Assembly: GCA_016800925.1 (NCBI GenBank)
Contig: JABCPU010000352.1
Location: 1 to 64,000 of the forward strand
DNA from: Suillus spraguei
Taxonomy: Eukaryota; Basidiomycota; Agaricomycetes; Boletales; Suillaceae
Length of the DNA: 64,000 nt
Reading direction: 5' to 3'
In this document: piece after piece, positions 10,989 to 22,489 of the stretch
Position numbering within the stretch: position 1 is the first letter of the stretch
How the letters are laid out: each line of letters begins with the position of its first letter
The notes under the pieces: generated by a model
Told to the model about the DNA's origin: nothing
Databases searched by the model: none
Seen by the model: only the letters and a program-made list of their open reading frames with translations
Translations under genes and position numbers: made by a program

Positions 10989-11460
10989 AGCCCATAGATC
11001 ATCTACCATTGTAGGGGCTGATATATTAGTGGAGGATCCCTGGTCCAGCACTCAATCCATGGTTCTCTGGACCTGGTACCTAGCCTTTGTTTGATGGCAT
11101 CATGCTTCTTCTTGCTTCTGCTTGATAGCTGGGCCTGGATCATGAGATTCTTTTGATGGATGAGTCCAATCGGTAGGTTGTGTGATCTGCATTTGCTGAA
11201 TTTGGCCCAAGATATCAAAATTCCTCTAAGTCCCGCAAAGCAGTCTACCCAAGGATGATATTACTTGGGCGTCAAAGGTTTGCGCTAGTGCGTAAGTTCA
11301 ACAGCGCGTTGAAATTGCTTTTAAGCCATTGTTAGCTACCCTTGTCACCCGATCACACATGTTTTAAGACATTAAATCAATTTATTGTAGTATACTGTGC
11401 AACATGATGTGTAAGATGTATGCTAAACTAGGTGAATTACAAGAATGATGGAGACACTAC
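10989..11460. other. Left subterminal region of the KDZ-type element
   Basis: About 470 bp without a recognisable gene between the left inverted repeat and the 3' end of the minus-strand cargo gene. One short minus-strand frame (11003-11218) resembles nothing I know. Confidence 0.5.
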
Positions 11461-13487
11461 TCATTTACGTGCAGCCTTCCGACTCACGAATGGTCCACCG
11501 ATGTTGTTAGCTTCTGTGGCACGCTTTGATTGGACTCGTTGATGTTTACCTCGACCATCTTGAAGATTCGTGGGAATGGTTTCACTAGCGGTGTGGTGTC
11601 TGGTGCCATCCTTAGCCTTCTGACATTTTGTGGGGACGTCCGACTGCTCCCCTTCACGTGGTTCGCATCCGCGCTTCTCACCACCAGTACTGGCTGGGGC
11701 GATGGGTGAAGCCTCTGCAGTGGGCGGGGATTGATTGAGATGTGGGGCAATGGGTGAAGCTGCTTCTGCAGCAGGCGGGGATTGATTGAGACGCGGGGCG
11801 ATGGGTGAAGCCTCTACAGTGGGTGGGGATTGATTAAGACGCGCAAAAGAAGAGGATCCACCTGCAAAAGATTGGGTGGGTGTAAATATGAAGGTGGGCT
11901 CAGTTGGGTAATAAGGATTGGGCTGCGCTACTGCCTGGTTTGGGTTGAAGGCATCGGCAGCACCAGTTAAATTTGGAACCAGCACATTTGGGAGTTGATA
12001 ATGTTCGGGCACGTGTTCATGAGACGGCGGGTCCTGCAAAAACTCCCTCAAACTGTACATCGTGTCATGAGGTTGCGGGAGGATGGGAAGATTGGGAAGT
12101 GATGAGGCGCCATCCATTGGCGACCGGGTGTCGTGAGGTTGCGGGAGGATGGGAAGGGTGGGAATAGTGGGAAGTGAAGAGTTGTCATCCATTGGCGACA
12201 GGGATAAATCAGTGTCAGAGAAGAAATGAAAGGCATTGTTGCCTTGAGGGAGAGAGAGAAGCTCCGATGCAAGCAACAGATCGGATCTGGAAGTTGAAAC
12301 TGCGGTGTTTGAAGGGATAGGTGGTGATGTATCAGAGGCTACTATATGAGGAGCGGATGAGGGTCCAGGGGTGATAGCCAGAGTGGATGACGTAGTAAAA
12401 CCAGGCAGCAAGCCTTTTGTTCTTGACAGCGCAGCTGCCTCGGCTGTTGAATTGAAGAGGTGTTTAGTGGTATTCTGCGTGGTGTATGAGCTCCGACTTA
12501 CAAAAACACGTTCAACAAACTGCGTGTAAGGCACCATGATATTTTGTGAAAAATGTGGGTAGGCTTGACTGAACCGGTTGCCCATTTGCATTTTTCCAAT
12601 GTGGAAGCTACTAACATCAAGTGTCCCACCCATATTAGGCTGTGGCCCGCCCATGAGGACTGTGAATGCCCAATCCATCATCTCATGTAATTCTTTGAAG
12701 AATTGCATCAGAATTGTCGCGATTTTGGATGTATAGCTAGGCATGCTATATGTAAGGGAACAACGGTTTGCGGAGATGAAGAAAATGACTTACACATCCT
12801 TATCGTGAGTTCGTTTCTTCATTTCCTCTATTTCCGCATGCTTCTTATCTTTCATTGCCTCAACAGCGGCAAGCACCTCTGCCTTAACTTCTTCAGACTC
12901 AGTGCTGAAGGCCTCTCTAAGATGTCGCTTGACGACACCGATACTGGTCTTCTTGGGTGGTGCAGCAGACAGTAAGTTTTTGAGTTCTTCTTGCTCTTTT
13001 TTGACAGCATCCTTGATTTTTCCGTAGTGCATTTTTGAGTACATCTCATACGGTTTCAAAACGTGAGAAGATTTTTTCGCCTTCGAACTCGTCGAGACAT
13101 TCGTCAGCATCTTGTTGATTGTGGCCGCACTCTGCGCATTAGCCCGCCGACCTGCTTTGGAGCCGTCCAGATCATTACAGAACTTCTGCATAAGGCGCTG
13201 TTAATGTGTTGTTAGTCGAGCAACACATTGTTGGGTAAGTCTATACGTACCTCTTGATGCAATGCCCATGCAGTTGCCACTTCAGCAGATTGTTCGTCAG
13301 TCAAATCAACATCAAGCGGAATGTCGTTGAAGACTACAGCACGCTCTGGGAACTTGATTCCCCATGCCTCAAAAAATGGGCTCCAGAAAGGTTCGTAATT
13401 TTTGTTTGATTTGCACTCTAAGAATTGATCATGGTATGTCGCCATGAACTCGATCTGCTCGGCTGAATATTTACTCGGTGGTGCCAT
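11461..13487 (-). CDS. KDZ-associated hypothetical protein (641 aa, three exons)
   Basis: The reading frame is complete in three exons: 13487-13251, 13197-12794 and 12745-11461, with introns of 53 and 48 nt (GTACGT...ACAG and GTAAGT...ATAG). The exon lengths add to 1926 nt, exactly 642 codons. The start MAPPSKYSAEQIEF follows no other in-frame ATG. The N-terminal 80 residues have a pattern (KYSAEQIEFMATYHDQF, FWSPFFEAWGIKFPE) seen in hypothetical proteins beside agaricomycete KDZ transposases. The middle is charged and helical (KMHYGKIKDAVKKEQEEL), and the last 420 residues are Ser/Pro-rich and probably disordered, with three near-identical APRLNQSPP repeats. It carries no intact enzyme motif. 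Its position inside the inverted repeats and its intact frame, next to a broken transposase, suggest cargo or an accessory transposition factor. Function unknown. Confidence 0.75.
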
Positions 13488-13890
13488 TAGTGAGATTAAC
13501 GTTGGAGTGGGGCTTTTTGTAGCGTATACGAGTAATGTAGAATGAAAAATTCGATTCGAGTGTATGGAACCACATGAATGGTTTTGGTCCAACCACAATA
13601 TGAGGGACTGATTCAGTAGATATGGCGGTAGGATAAATTTATTGTTGGAATAGCAAGTGCGCCTGCAGCCCAAAAACGCTTATTGAATAATGTTCACCCT
13701 TCTACCTACAGAACAGGAATATTTAGTTGCTGCAAATGACCACTAGCCTAGTGGATATTGTTGATATTCATATGTACAACTTGAAGTTTTGGTCCTACCA
13801 CTGGACTCTGAGTCTTGGTTTCAAAGGCTCTTTGCTTCTTTTTCAACCAAGACCACTACTACTACTACTACCAAGTCTCTACTAGTCAAC

Positions 13891-14675
13891 ATGCCCTGTC
13901 CGATCGTTCATAAAACACCCGAGGCAAAATTAGCAGCTGCACGTGAAAAGCGTAGGAGCTATTATGCTAGGTATGTCATACTTTAAATTAATGAAATGTT
14001 CCCGACGGTTCCTGACTGATCATGGTGAAGAAACAGAGACAGGATTTTGAAGAACCGCAGAGAGCTACGGAGCTCTAACAGCAAGGAATTACGAGAAGCC
14101 AGAAAATTCTCAAGAGACCTGTCAAAGGCTGTTGCAAAAGCCCTGCGTCGTGATGAAGATGAGTCTGAGTCTAACATTGGCAGTGAGGATTCCCAGGACT
14201 TGGACGATGACGAAAGTCAACCATATGTTCTTTATATTATAAATAGTCTAAAATGAAATCAAACACGTTCAACAGAGATAACCTTCCTGAATGCTTATGC
14301 ATTGTCAAAGAGATCAAGGATGAGATATTGGCAAAGATCAATGACCCCTGCACTTTCGTCCATGGCATCTTATGTGCCTATGTTAAGAATATGCCAGACG
14401 ACTCATCTACCAAAGCCGACATCTCCATCATTGAAATGCCAATGGCCGACGTCCAAAAATTACTCAATTGTACTATTGCCGCGCAAGACCAAATCCTTAA
14501 TTTTTGCGGAGTCTCGCCTGAATGGCATGCTGCAGATTCTGTCAGCCGTTTCTTGAGGACTGTCCTCACGTATCTGGAGGACATCCAATTTCTGGTGCTT
14601 TATGGAGGAATTCCTGACCTCACACTTGCTCACTCTATGGGGGAGTTAATGTACCAGAAAGGCACCAGGATTTGA
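13891..14675 (+). CDS. KDZ-associated hypothetical protein, basic N-terminus
   Basis: Exon 1 (13891-13970) encodes MPCPIVHKTPEAKLAAAREK and a short basic tail. A 66-nt intron (GTATGT...ACAG, 13971-14036) leads to exon 2, which begins DRILKNRRELRSSNSKELRE and runs into an acidic stretch (RRDEDESES, DLDDDESQ). From about 14253 another frame continues with a helical domain (ECLCIVKEIKDEILAKINDP, DQILNFCGVSPEWHA) to a stop at 14675. The two parts resemble one agaricomycete hypothetical family found near KDZ transposases. The join near 14225-14260 does not keep frame with any intron I can see, so there may be an indel or an unrecognised intron. Function unknown; the basic start could bind nucleic acid (inference). 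Confidence 0.5.
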
Positions 14676-14794
14676 TGTATCTACAGCGAGTCTGCGAGTT
14701 CAATTTTTACTTGTGTAGTATAAAAAACATTTGCTTCTCTGTTATCTCAGTTGAAACACCATAATGTGCGCTATCTGCAAGGTACTGTTATAAT

Positions 14795-15020
14795 TAAAAA
14801 CGCGGTGTTGGCCTCAAGTTCAATGGCACAGCCTCAAACCTCATGCATCATGCGTGGCTTTTGCTAAAAGCGCCGAAGGTACACCTCCATGCTCCATACT
14901 GTCACAACTTCATAAAATTAAAAACACGGTGCTCAATGGCACAGCCTCAAACCTCACGGATCATGCGTGGCTTTTTCTACAGGCGCCGAAGGTACAACTC
15001 CATACTCCATACTGTCCTCA
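14795..15020 (+). repeat. Tandem duplication, about 120-bp unit x2
   Basis: The stretch from taaaaacgcggtg through catactgtc at about 14797-14901 is repeated with small changes at about 14918-15021; both copies share cacagcctcaaacctca and atcatgcgtggcttt. It lies between the companion gene and the transposase remnant, in the likely transposase promoter. Confidence 0.7.
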
Positions 15021-15264
15021 TTCGCTGGAACTCACCCCATCATCCAACACGCCCTCTCAAACTGTTTGGGCCAGAGAATGGCACCCGCACTAATGGTATC
15101 TTGTCAACTTACTGGAATCAATACTGTTGATGTGGCATGTTCATGGTATGGTTACTGCAGTACAAAGCAAGTGGTGTGGTCTATTCGAAGTTGAGGAAGC
15201 TTTACATGTAACTTTCAGAATGATTCTCCATGTTGAAATTTTCCACACTACGCTGCCATCGTAC

Positions 15265-17893
15265 CCTGCCATGGTGCGCAAGAAGCCCAAGTCGCGATTT
15301 GAGCGTTTCATTCATCCATCCTTCACGTCAACACCAGCTGTCCAGCAAATATGGGAATATGCATTCACTGATGGGCGTACTACTCTACAAACAGCTTATC
15401 TTTCACTCGAGGCCACACTCGAGAGTGAGCTGTCTTCCAGTGGTTCACTATGTGTACTGCATACCATTCAGGACCAGCCAAACTATGACGATTGGGATGA
15501 AGTTCCTCCATGTTATGATCCTCCGACATTCTTCCAGATAAGCGCAAAGAGCATCCCGCAGTAAGTGATGTGTAGGAATATGAATGTTCTGTAGTATACT
15601 CACAAATTTTTGTAGGACAATCCACTCCTGGTCTGGCTCCCCCAACGTCAATCCTTCCTTGATGAAACCATCTTCTTGGAGGGCTGTGGTCATGAAGCCC
15701 AGCGAACGCACTGCCGCTGCGGCAATGATGGACCCAAGTACCGCTGTAGGGACTGCTTTGGGATGGAGATGTCCTGTCAGTATTGTGTTGTCAACCAACA
15801 TCGATGCAGCCCGTTGCATATCATTTAGGTATGTGTTGCCTAGATATACAATCTGTATGGTACCAACCCTACATCAGGAAATTCACACATTCCTTGACGT
15901 GCCCTTATGCGGACTTATTTACACTTAACTGCCTTGGTGAAATTGAATCTACTTGTCCAAAATTTCAATGTGAATGAATTCAGAAAAAAAAAGTTGAGAT
16001 ATATTAATATACATGTTTTATTGTATTTCGCACTCAAAAAATATAAGATATGCCAGGTGAATGATGTGAGAGAGGCAAACAAGTTTGAGATAAGTGAGTT
16101 AAGCTGATTAAGCATGTTAAGGAATGTGTGAATTTCCTGATGTTTGTGCCAAAATTTCACATTGCAGCCCATGTCGCAGCCTGTCAGGTCAATTTCTCGT
16201 GGAACCTCACTAAGTGGGTGGGTAGGACAGACGGGGAGGCGCCGGAATGAGGTTGGGCAAATGCCAATCACGTTGCATCGAGCACGAAGGAGATGGGGCC
16301 AGGAACACGATGTGATACATTGGATGATCACTTTGGTGATTGGAATTGGAAGAAGACAACGACGCTCGGTGAGTTTTTTGCATAATTATCATTATCTTCC
16401 TGGCTGATACTTCGAAGGTCATACATTGAAGCGCAAGATGGAAGAGGCCGTAAAATGGGAGTGGGAACATCGTGCTGCGTTGTACGACCTGGAAGCAACT
16501 GTTCGGCCTACACTGCTGGAAGAATGGGGGTTAGAAGTTCAGCTATGGGAGGAGGACAACGCTCATCCAAACCCTTTTGAGAGTAAGGTAGCTCGTAAGT
16601 CACTGCCCATTCATTCTGTCAACTTGTGCTGATGGGTAAATATCTAGCTATCACGCAGGCTGCGGTAAGGTTGCAGCTCGCAGAATTGGAAGCAAAAGAG
16701 TTGCAGGAAGGGATCAATCACTCACTCGACGTCGATGTCTCGCCCAGTGTGCTTATTAGTGGTGGTATTGAATTAGAAGACATGCAGTATGTGAAGTGTC
16801 TCTTCGCATCACATTCACCGTTCACATGTTATGACAGACAACGGCTCAAACGCGACATTGCAAACCTCTCACTTCATCCCACAGACAAACAACGAGAGGC
16901 CATTGTTCACAGGACTAATGCGTTACAGAGACGTATTGATTCTTGGACGTGTTATCAACAACTTTACATGCCCATCGTCTCAACACTACGTTCATCAGCT
17001 GACACAAGTTCGAGCGCAGCACTCAAGCCTCAAGACTTCCCACTATATCTTCCATTGGCTCTCAGCTATTTCGACCAGTGCCATCGCCGTTTGATGGAGT
17101 ACGAGTGGGAACTTCGGTGGGCACAAGCTCATGATGCGCTCCACGAACTCCGCTCCCATCTTTGTCTACGCTCGCACATGTACAAATTCAAGGACAAGCA
17201 CTTACGTGGCCAAGCAGCATCCACCCGTGCCCAGAATTTGATTGCAAGTGTCGAGGCAAAGAAAGATGCAGCAGCGGACAAATACAAACGCGCACGCCAA
17301 GCACTGGAGTCGCTAAGCTCTCGTGTGGATAAGGTCGCCTGGGAGGAAAAACTTCGACCTTCAGACACGAGGATGTTCGACCCATGGGTGATTTTGCAGG
17401 TGGCCGTACTCAGGGTACCGGAACAATATCATGGATCTGGCTGGTATCGGACGGAGATACTACTAGTCACTCTGAGAACGAGCGTGTTCAAGACTGTAAG
17501 TGTTTCAACTGGGTGACATGATCTCTGACTTAGTTTGATTTAGGCGTCCGCATAGAGTGGTGTAAGGCACGCGCTCGCGCAGCTCGATGGTCTGAGGAAG
17601 TGGAGTTACTAGCCGAAGAAATGCGACGAGTGCTTGCCTTTCTGGAGTGGCAAGGCCACTGGTGGCATGAGCGCGCTGTTCTGCGCCCATCGGAGAAGAT
17701 CACTGAGCAAGAGGGTTTGTGCGCGTATGCGTACCGTCAAGCTGCCCTCCGTTTTGCGATGCGGAACTCATTCCAAGCTTGTTGGAGCTTCGTTCCTCAA
17801 CTCGCCGTGGTTTCGGAGTCAGTGGATGTTTGTAACGATGACAGTGGTCCTTCGATCGATGCACCTCCTATGGTCATGGACTTTGAAGAGTAG
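15265..17893 (+). pseudogene. KDZ transposase with CxC2 domain, core deleted
   Basis: The N-terminal exon (about 15271-15560, RKKPKSRFERFIHPSF) leads into the CxC2 cysteine cluster at 15616-15825, with spaced CGH..HCRC, YRCRDCFG, SCQYC and HRCSPLHII. The sequence then jumps to the C-terminal third of KDZ transposases. This part includes FVPKFHIAAHV (16147), WVGRTDGEAPE, HVASSTKEMGPGTR, LDDHFGDWNW, then SPSVLISGGIELED, RRIDSWTCYQQLYMP, LRSHMYKFKDKHLRGQ and RIEWCKARARAARWSEE, ending at 17893 after several good introns. The catalytic core that should lie between 15830 and 16140 is missing. TGA at 16248-16250 replaces an expected Arg codon (CGA), and a one-base loss near 17383 shifts the frame. 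The copy cannot encode an active transposase and would need help in trans. Confidence 0.85.
15871..16143. repeat. 25-bp perfect inverted repeat around the transposase deletion scar
   Basis: The 25 bases at 15871-15895 are the exact reverse complement of 16119-16143, with an AT-rich 223-nt spacer. The right arm overlaps transposase coding sequence (VNFLMFVPKFHI). The pair sits exactly where the transposase core is missing. It could be a small inverted-repeat element (MITE) or an inversion created during the deletion. No target duplication is evident. Confidence 0.75.
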
Positions 17894-17924
17894 CAGTAGC
17901 AATGTACTAGGTAGAATTGGCACA

Positions 17925-18017
17925 AGAATTTTGAACGACCCAGTGTGTCCATTATTAGCTTTGGTGTAGGCACAAGAACTTTGAACGAGTCAGTGTGTCA
18001 TTGTTGGCTTTGGTGTG
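17925..18017 (+). repeat. About 50-bp tandem duplication downstream of the transposase
   Basis: Two imperfect copies of ggcacaagaa(t/c)tttgaacga followed by cagtgtgtc and ttggctttggtgt. They occupy the right subterminal part of the KDZ-type element. Confidence 0.65.
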
Positions 18018-18176
18018 ATGATCTCAGATGGATCTCGCGATCTCATCGGTAGGGAACGAAGGGGAACATATAACACTACTATACACGGACACAGCTAAGC
18101 AATGTAGTAGGCAATGTAGTAGGGTTATAGGGAACTATAGTCTACAGTACAGTGTTGTATCACACATCTGTAGTCC

Positions 18177-18192
18177 TCAGTGATTATTGTAT
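18177..18192 (-). repeat. Right terminal inverted repeat of the KDZ-type element
   Basis: TCAGTGATTATTGTAT, the exact complement of the left inverted repeat. It is followed by 45 nt of host intron that ends in the CCTACAG acceptor. Confidence 0.75.
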
Positions 18193-18237
18193 CCCGAATC
18201 ACTTGTAGTTGTAGGTAGTAATACATCAATCCTACAG

Positions 18238-19224
18238 GTACAGGTGAAGCACTTGTGGACGAACCTTTTCGGCATAGTGAATTCAAGGAATCCCGAACTC
18301 GTCTCATTCGCGAAGCATTCATGGCTTGCCGTGATGCCTACGACCGTCTTACCAAGACACCATCACAGGAAGACATGCAGAAGCACCAGGCCAGTGCACG
18401 CACCGCCCTGAGAACAATGCTTGTCCACGAACTGGACGATTGCCTTTCACTTCCTGACAATGAAAAATTGATTTGGGATGGTAATCTGTACTGGTGCCCG
18501 GAGCCCGGCTGTGAAGAATTTGATTGGCTCGTTGATTACCTGGCGTACAAAGTAAGGTCCGACGAAGCCAATGAAACTGGGCATGCTTTGCTTGCGCTGA
18601 GCGCGATGCATGGACTAGGGAGCCCTACCAAGCGATCTTCCTACATTAAGTCGCTTATACGTTGTATAAACTCTACTACTCCCCGAGTTCGGCATGCTGC
18701 GCTTAGGGCTGTTTATGAGGCTCGAGGTGAACTGATTTCTATAACAGGCTCCCTGATGCCAGAAGGTATCGACGCAGAGCTCCTGGATAGGCTTTTGGCC
18801 GCTCTTTCCACCGCCATATATTCAGACGAACTGAACACCTCTCGAGATCTCAAATACATCCATATCATCTTTGCCATGACAAAGAATGACAAGTGGTGTC
18901 AGCGTCTGGACACTCATAAAAAACACATGGATGCACGCACATTCTTCTGTAGGGTGTGTTGACTACATCCATGGCATACAAGCCCTCGTGACAGCGATGA
19001 GATCTGATATTGTTTCGAGGGCGCGGCCAGCAGACGTTACTAGAAAGGTGCAGATGGCTCTGGACAATTTAAAGAACAATCAAGCAACATTCACGCAGAG
19101 TGATGTAGCTCAGGCTGCAGTTGACGCTGCAATATCTTCTGTGCAGGGCTTGTGCGACTACCTAGCTGGTAAGGTCGAGCAACCAAAAACTTCCCAGACG
19201 GACAATAGAGCTTCGGGGTCGTGA
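18238..19224 (+). pseudogene. DUF6535-domain membrane protein, 3' half
   Basis: This is the C-terminal, helical-repeat-like half of the protein whose N-terminus lies at 9.6-10.96 kb. It opens after the CCTACAG acceptor with TGEALVDEPFRHSEF and includes LIREAFMACRDAYDRL, KHQASARTALRTM, KLIWDGNLYW, ALSAMHGLGSPTKRSSYIK and RVRHAALRAVYEAR. These segments are known from the C-terminal part of basidiomycete DUF6535 proteins. The frame breaks near 18950-18962 (stop in CRVC); the continuation in another frame (DYIHGIQALVTAMRSDIVS to the stop at 19224) looks genuine, so a one-base indel or a missed intron lies there. Together with the TAG in the 5' half this suggests a decaying gene. Confidence 0.68.
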
Positions 19225-19877
19225 AAAGTGTCCGGAGCCAAATACTTTTACACATGTATTATGCAGGTCATAGTTTATTTCTGTGCCTAGTTCTCCTGTC
19301 TATGAGGCAATTTTGTACTGACAGAATAGCTACAGTTATCAATGGTTCTTTGAGACAGAACTCACTATACAGGACAGGGACAACGGAAGAACTTCCGACC
19401 GACAGAAAAATATTCTGAGATATAGGCGCGTTGGCTCATCTTCAGGTTGGACGTTTTACAAGTCCGAGGTTCCCACTGCTTTTCCATTTATGTAAGTTGC
19501 TTGCAGCAACTGAGGCACGGGATTGAAAAGCAGTGAAGGATGTGGCAAGCTTTTAATGGCCGTAGCTATTTCGATGCAGCTGTCACGGTGGTGCGGTCGC
19601 GACAAACTTCGAAGCTGAGGGCAGCAAAATTTCTGGGTCGGTAACGGATATCCGGTCCGCGTGCGCTCATCATCGATCATCACGCATCTGATAATCAATA
19701 TTTCAATGGCCATTTACAATACAACCCCTGAAAACTGGCCATTTCCGCAATACTAGTTGGTACATATGACTAAACTATATAATTTATCCAGATACCTATC
19801 CGCCGCCGTAGCAAGCGACTTGAATAACATGATATTTATTAACTAATAGACCACCACGAGCACACACCCAGAAGTAG
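19225..19877. other. Intergenic spacer between convergent genes
   Basis: About 650 bp between the 3' ends of the DUF6535 gene and the MFS transporter gene. I see no coding similarity here. The stretch should hold both 3' UTRs. Confidence 0.6.
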
Positions 19878-22489
19878 TCAAAAGGACGAGCCCGAACCAG
19901 AACCGCTGGCCTCACTAGTACTATCAAGCCTCGAAGCCTTATAGTCTGCTCGCGCAGCGCCGCCTCTAAGATCCTTGCTCACCCGCGACCGACCGCGGAC
20001 TTGCTCTTGATATTTGCGTTTTTGCTTGGCGGCATAAGGGCGAACGGCAATTTTGCCTTTGGCTTCAACCTTCTTCTTGCATTTCATTACGGAGAGACTG
20101 ACATCTGGCCTGACGAGGATAGTGAACGCGAGTGATAGTAGTACCAGGCTACTGGCGGTTGCAAAAATAGCCTTTGGGAAGGAAGCTACAGTGCTGCTGT
20201 AGATGACACCAAAGATCATGGGCTATAGAGCCTATGTGAGAATACGTCTCGGCCTGGAAGGTCATCACTCACCCCGAGAATAGTCTGTCCGATTGCTTGT
20301 AGGACAGCAAGAGCGCCAAAAAGCTTTCCAGGCTCCAACTCAACATCATTATCGTGTTCCTGAGCCTCGCCTGTACGGATAGCAACTTCCTTAGTAGCAA
20401 GCGCACGACCCTGAAGGGTGCACAATGCGAGGCTCTGCATGCCTGGCATTACCCCTGCGCCAACGCACGAGAGTGATGTTGCACCAACAAACATGAACTG
20501 CGACCACCAAACATTACTTGCATTGTGGGAGGGCAGAGGCGCAATGACAACAAGCGCATGCGAAAGAAAGTCCACAAGCATGGAGTACCGCACGACGCGG
20601 AGATCAAACCGCATCTCATTGAATAGGTGAGACTTTGTGGGCTTGGGCTTTGACGTAGTCGCCGCGAGATTCGCTGGAGAGGAAACTGCAGCGCGGACGG
20701 GCTTGAACTTTACAAGAAGGACTGCTGATCATTAGAACTGGGAGGTTAGACCAAAGGGTTGGCTCACATGGCAGGAACACGAGTAAGTGCCAAGCACGGC
20801 AGGCTCCCATGAAGGAGATATAGTAGCTTAGTTGTTCAGCTGCCCAGTCGTAGATATGCTCAGCATATAGGTACTTGAGCTGGAACATCCCTGACGCCAG
20901 CATGTGCAAGAAGAGCGATATGGCAATGAACGTCAGACCCCAGTCTTTCCGTGTGCGAGAGGGCACGAGTGAGTCTCCAGTGACGCTGGCAGCTACAGGA
21001 ACATGGGACGGGAGGAAAACAGCGAGGGGTGATAGAAAGCTTCGGATGATGCGAGTTGCGACCCGTCCGTTGGAGGGCTCATCGGCCTTACCTATAAGTA
21101 AATGCTTTGATTTGAGTACAAGGCCAGATAGCCAACGCAGCGATACACGTACTACTAGGGAATTCTTGTTCACTCTCAAGAGCCCGGCCCTTACCTTTCC
21201 TATTTGATGCTCGGCGTGAAGCGGGAAGCGATTCTGGGAACACAAAGAGTACTAAAACCAAGTTCACGAAAGAACAAGTAATTGCCACCCAAAAAACAGA
21301 TGTAACGCTTTGTAGTGGGTGGTCGACTTTCACTGGGACTAAGCACTCAGTCGACCAGATAGTAATCTGACTTACCATTTCCAGCACTCAGGAAAGGTAT
21401 TGGATTCCTGATTAGCCATGCACCGATTATAGGTCCGAGAGCAAGCCCGACGGACAGGACGCCAGTGAAACGGGCGAAAATAGTCGCACGAGAACCAGGA
21501 GATGTACAATCAGCGATGTAGGCCGTATTGGCACCGGTCAAGGTGGACCACCCTCCAAGAGAACCCTCGATGATGGGCGCAAGGATGAGCAACTTATGCG
21601 AGTGAACGGCTAGGGGACTGTGAGGTGTTGATACAAGAATAAATGTGAGGTCCCTTCATGATTTGATAGCGTAAGTAATCCCTCGGAAAGAAGCGAAATA
21701 TACTACGCACGTAAGGAAGAGTCCGAATGTGGAGATAGCGAGGACACGTATGCGGCCGTGCCTTTCCCCGAACTGACCCCACCAGCCGGTCGTAAGAGCA
21801 GAGAGGGCACCCATCGTTGTGGTCATCATAGTTTGCAGGCGTGCAGCACCTGCCTGGACGGCGGGATCCGAAATACACTTCTTACTCGGAATCACGCGGG
21901 GATCTTCATCATCGCCATTCTGGATTTTGCCTGAAGTGTGGATAGGTGACGGCACTAAATGCACGGAAATTAAATGGGGCTCTACTGGAGCGACAACGTA
22001 ATGGCTTGAGTTGAACGGAGTATCATGATGGCCCGGTACCATGCGGGTGTGATTATAGTGCTCGTATAGACTGTGGCAGGATAGTTGTGTAAAGACTTCC
22101 ACACGGGACGCCAGCGTCATGCCGCGCTATACAAGTCGCACGATGACAGTCAGCATATTTCTCCGGGTGATGACAAGTCAGAACGCACAGTAAGAGATGC
22201 AATTAGTGCAAATGGTACCAGCCTGCCCGGGATTCCATCAGTCGAATTTCTCGTAACTCGGGCACTGACAAGCTCAGTGAACATCTGCTCACCATAATGG
22301 GCGGGCACGATAGAATGGTTTCTTGACTTTCTGCGGAGTCCCGATCAATGGGTCGCGTTCCGTTGGGACTGCGGCGTCCTCCAGTTCCGGTATTGGGTAG
22401 TGGTCGACTGGCGGTCGTGAGCGCGACGGGGAGAACGTTATGTTCTCTGTCGATATGATTGGATCCGTGATGATTCTGTCGAGCGGCAT
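19878..22489 (-). CDS. MFS transporter (726 aa, eight exons)
   Basis: A complete major facilitator superfamily transporter. Exons are 22489-22293, 22222-22189, 22126-21711, 21617-21376, 21326-21153, 21091-20768, 20721-20273 and 20222-19878. They add to 2181 nt with no frame break, and all introns are GT-AG. A 66-residue cytosolic N-tail (PTERDPLIGTPQKVKK) precedes helix 1 (LWLVPFALIASLTRGMTLA). Later come the GERHGRIRVLAI signature of the helix 2-3 loop, LAPIIEGSLGGWSTLTGANT, ARFTGVLSVGLALGPIIGAW, a long charged central loop and six more hydrophobic helices. The tail is basic and serine-rich (SGSGSGSSF). It resembles the fungal tetracycline-efflux-like MFS group. Substrate unknown; a plasma or vacuolar membrane exporter is a reasonable guess. 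Confidence 0.88.

Larger units (their letters stand above)
10973..18192. mobile_element. KDZ-type DNA transposon inserted in an intron of the DUF6535 gene
   Basis: The ends are a perfect 16-bp inverted repeat, ATACAATAATCACTGA at 10973-10988 and its complement at 18177-18192. Inside are a KDZ transposase remnant with a CxC2 cysteine cluster (15.2-17.9 kb), an intact minus-strand cargo gene (11461-13487) and a second companion gene (13891-14675). Outside, removing the element leaves an intron of about 59 nt (GTAGGT donor at 10959, CCTACAG acceptor at 18237) that joins NDYYS to TGEALVDEPF in frame. KDZ elements (Kyakuja, Dileera, Zisupton) are large cargo-carrying DNA transposons expanded in agaricomycetes. 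No clear target-site duplication is visible beside the inverted repeats, so the exact ends could be a few bases off. Confidence 0.78.
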
